From assembly GCA_022771185.1 (NCBI GenBank), contig JALFCJ010000001.1, positions 1 to 6,370 on the forward strand: 6,370 nucleotides of DNA, given 5' to 3'. Both the position numbers and the translations under genes were made by a program. The DNA is from Spirochaetales bacterium. GTDB taxonomy: Bacteria; Spirochaetota; Spirochaetia; Sphaerochaetales; Sphaerochaetaceae. Shown in pieces: positions 5,976-6,370 of the stretch. The notes beneath the pieces are model-generated. The model was not told where the DNA came from and made no database searches. It saw nothing but the letters and a program-made list of their open reading frames with translations. Numbering within the stretch: position 1 is the stretch's first letter; every line of letters begins with the position of its first letter.

Positions 5976-5996
5976 ACTCCCGTCTTTAGGAGGGAG
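5976..5996 (+). repeat. Subterminal palindrome of the IS left end
   Basis: CTCCCGTC, loop TTTA, then GGAGGGAG (about 5977-5996). Five pairs, one G-A mismatch, a T-G wobble and a closing C-G pair form a hairpin of the CCCGTCTTTAGG.GGG type that is characteristic of IS200/IS605 element ends. It lies about 12 bases from the tnpA stop, the expected place for the left-end palindrome. The similar motif at the right end of tnpB elements forms the 3' part of the omega RNA, so this copy should be compared with the right end. Confidence 0.65.
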
Positions 5997-6008
5997 ATGA
6001 AAGCATGG

Positions 6009-6221
6009 CTATACATTCTTCTGGTTTTCGATGTATTTCATGATGGTCTCTTGCGTCACCACTCCTGCACTCCCTATATAATAAGAGCGCGTCCACGATG
6101 TGGGCAGACGGCTCCTCAGCCAATCATGGCGCTCTCGAAGCACATGGGACGTATACCCCTTCATTTGGTTGACGACCAGTTGCGGGGTGATGGCAGGGGA
6201 TGCCAAATACAATCGAATGTG
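6009..6221 (-). pseudogene. tnpA: tnpA remnant: C-terminal half of a Y1 HUH transposase
   Basis: The conceptual peptide from 6221 to the TAG at 6011-6009 is about 70 residues and matches the C-terminal half of IS200/IS605 TnpA: HIRLYLASP, QMKGYTSHVLRE, the WTRSYYIGSAGVVTQETI block, and MKYIENQ. The last contains the catalytic tyrosine (codon at 6035-6033). The spacing from the first His to this Tyr (62 residues) agrees with intact TnpA proteins. Homology stops exactly at the HUH motif; the roughly 60 preceding residues are missing, and the frame reaches a stop inside tnpB. The HUH motif itself is damaged, reading His-Ile-Arg instead of His-x-His. The protein cannot be an active transposase. 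The end abuts the tnpB promoter and start. Confidence 0.85.
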
Positions 6222-6228
6222 ATATAAT
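6220..6228 (+). promoter_or_regulatory. Extended -10 promoter of tnpB
   Basis: TGATATAAT is a perfect extended -10 element (TGn plus TATAAT at 6223-6228). The expected transcription start is about 6235, the first base of the tnpB ATG, so the message would be leaderless. No consensus -35 is present at the right distance (6200-6205), which an extended -10 can tolerate. The element lies at the broken end of the tnpA remnant. Confidence 0.55.
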
Positions 6229-6234
6229 AAAAGT

Positions 6235-6370
6235 ATGCTCAAGTCCTTTTCCTACAGACTCTATCCGACAGCCGAACAGCAAAGCCTGCTGACAAGGACT
6301 TTCGGTTCCGTGCGATTCGTCTACAACAGGCTTTTGGAGTACAGGAACAAGGCATACGAGAGAAGGAAGG
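6235..6370 (+). CDS. tnpB: TnpB RNA-guided nuclease, N-terminal 45 residues (cut by window edge)
   Basis: The reading frame starts MLKSFSYRLYPTAEQQSLL and continues LTRTFGSVRFVYNRLLEYRN up to the window edge. The YRLYPT-x-EQ and FG-x-x-RFVYN motifs are the hallmark N-terminus (helix-turn-helix type domain) of IS200/IS605 TnpB. TnpB is the OMEGA-class nuclease that uses an omega RNA from the element's right end to cut donor-site DNA; the RuvC-like catalytic residues lie beyond the window, so activity cannot be judged here. The start is forced by an in-frame TGA (6220-6222) just upstream, and there is no Shine-Dalgarno. It is divergent from the tnpA remnant, with about 13 bases between the tnpA homology and the ATG. 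With no functional tnpA beside it, it would depend on a transposase in trans. Confidence 0.88.
   Translation, partial: MLKSFSYRLYPTAEQQSLLTRTFGSVRFVYNRLLEYRNKAYERRK

Larger units (their letters stand above)
5949..6370 (+). mobile_element. IS200/IS605-type element, left part, decayed (IS605-like divergent layout)
   Basis: The element comprises terminal hairpins, a leftward tnpA remnant and a rightward tnpB, the divergent arrangement known for the IS605 group. The outer boundary is not determinable by eye. It must lie left of the hairpin at 5949-5967 or of that at 5976-5996, and probably right of the ATG at 5897. The right end is outside the window. The tnpA portion is GC-richer than host genes (56 of 100 bases at 6061-6160 by hand count), consistent with horizontal origin. 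Autonomous transposition by its own TnpA is not possible with this fragment. Confidence 0.8.

Noticed and set aside
5797..6000. 67-residue plus-strand frame ending GRLPSLGGR
   Set aside because: It starts with TTG in the T-tract region after a terminator and runs through the IS hairpin. The ending is just the translation of the terminal palindrome.
5997..6227. 76-residue plus-strand frame starting at 5997 after GGAGGGAG
   Set aside because: It is antisense to the recognisable tnpA remnant. The apparent Shine-Dalgarno is the arm of the IS hairpin.

Overview
The window reads as a stretch of ordinary bacterial chromosome with a decayed insertion sequence at its right edge. The organism is diderm: one gene encodes a small secreted protein with a Sec signal peptide and an outer-membrane-like C-terminus ending in Phe. 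AGA/AGG-rich arginine usage, moderate to low GC and the style of the signal peptides suggest a spirochaete-like bacterium (for example near Sphaerochaeta/Treponema). This is an inference from style, not a proven assignment.

Layout, left to right. (1) The first 86 bases hold the start of a leftward gene for a membrane-anchored protein, cut by the window edge. (2) Divergent from it is a rightward pair, trmJ (tRNA 2'-O-methyltransferase, 156-905) and a DUF362/double [4Fe-4S] ferredoxin-type protein (916-2022), separated by 10 bases. (3) A small AT-richer gene for a predicted secreted or outer-membrane protein follows (2083-2664). It ends at a shared hairpin terminator (2694-2718), which also closes the convergent mnmA (tRNA U34 2-thiolase, 3817-2744). 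(4) Divergent from mnmA is a 621-residue DUF2207 membrane protein with a glycine-rich tail (3895-5760). Its promoter carries a perfect 12-bp palindrome between the -35 and -10 boxes, and its 3' end has a clear intrinsic terminator (5767-5795). (5) From about 5900 to the edge lies an IS200/IS605-type element. It has two tandem left-end hairpins, a leftward tnpA fragment that begins exactly at the HUH motif, and an abutting divergent tnpB whose first 45 codons are in the window. A strong Shine-Dalgarno plus ATG at 5886-5899, followed by only eight codons, may be the start of a host gene interrupted by this element.

Functionally, two genes modify the tRNA anticodon loop (TrmJ at position 32, MnmA at wobble position 34). 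The others are envelope proteins or an iron-sulfur protein of unknown role. I see no defence system, CRISPR array, tRNA or rRNA.

The points most worth a second look are: an MnmA lacking the expected second catalytic cysteine; the palindrome inside the DUF2207 promoter; the tnpA/tnpB junction that creates a strong extended -10 promoter giving a leaderless tnpB; a recurring pattern of Shine-Dalgarno-less starts placed right after -10 boxes; and the possible interrupted gene.
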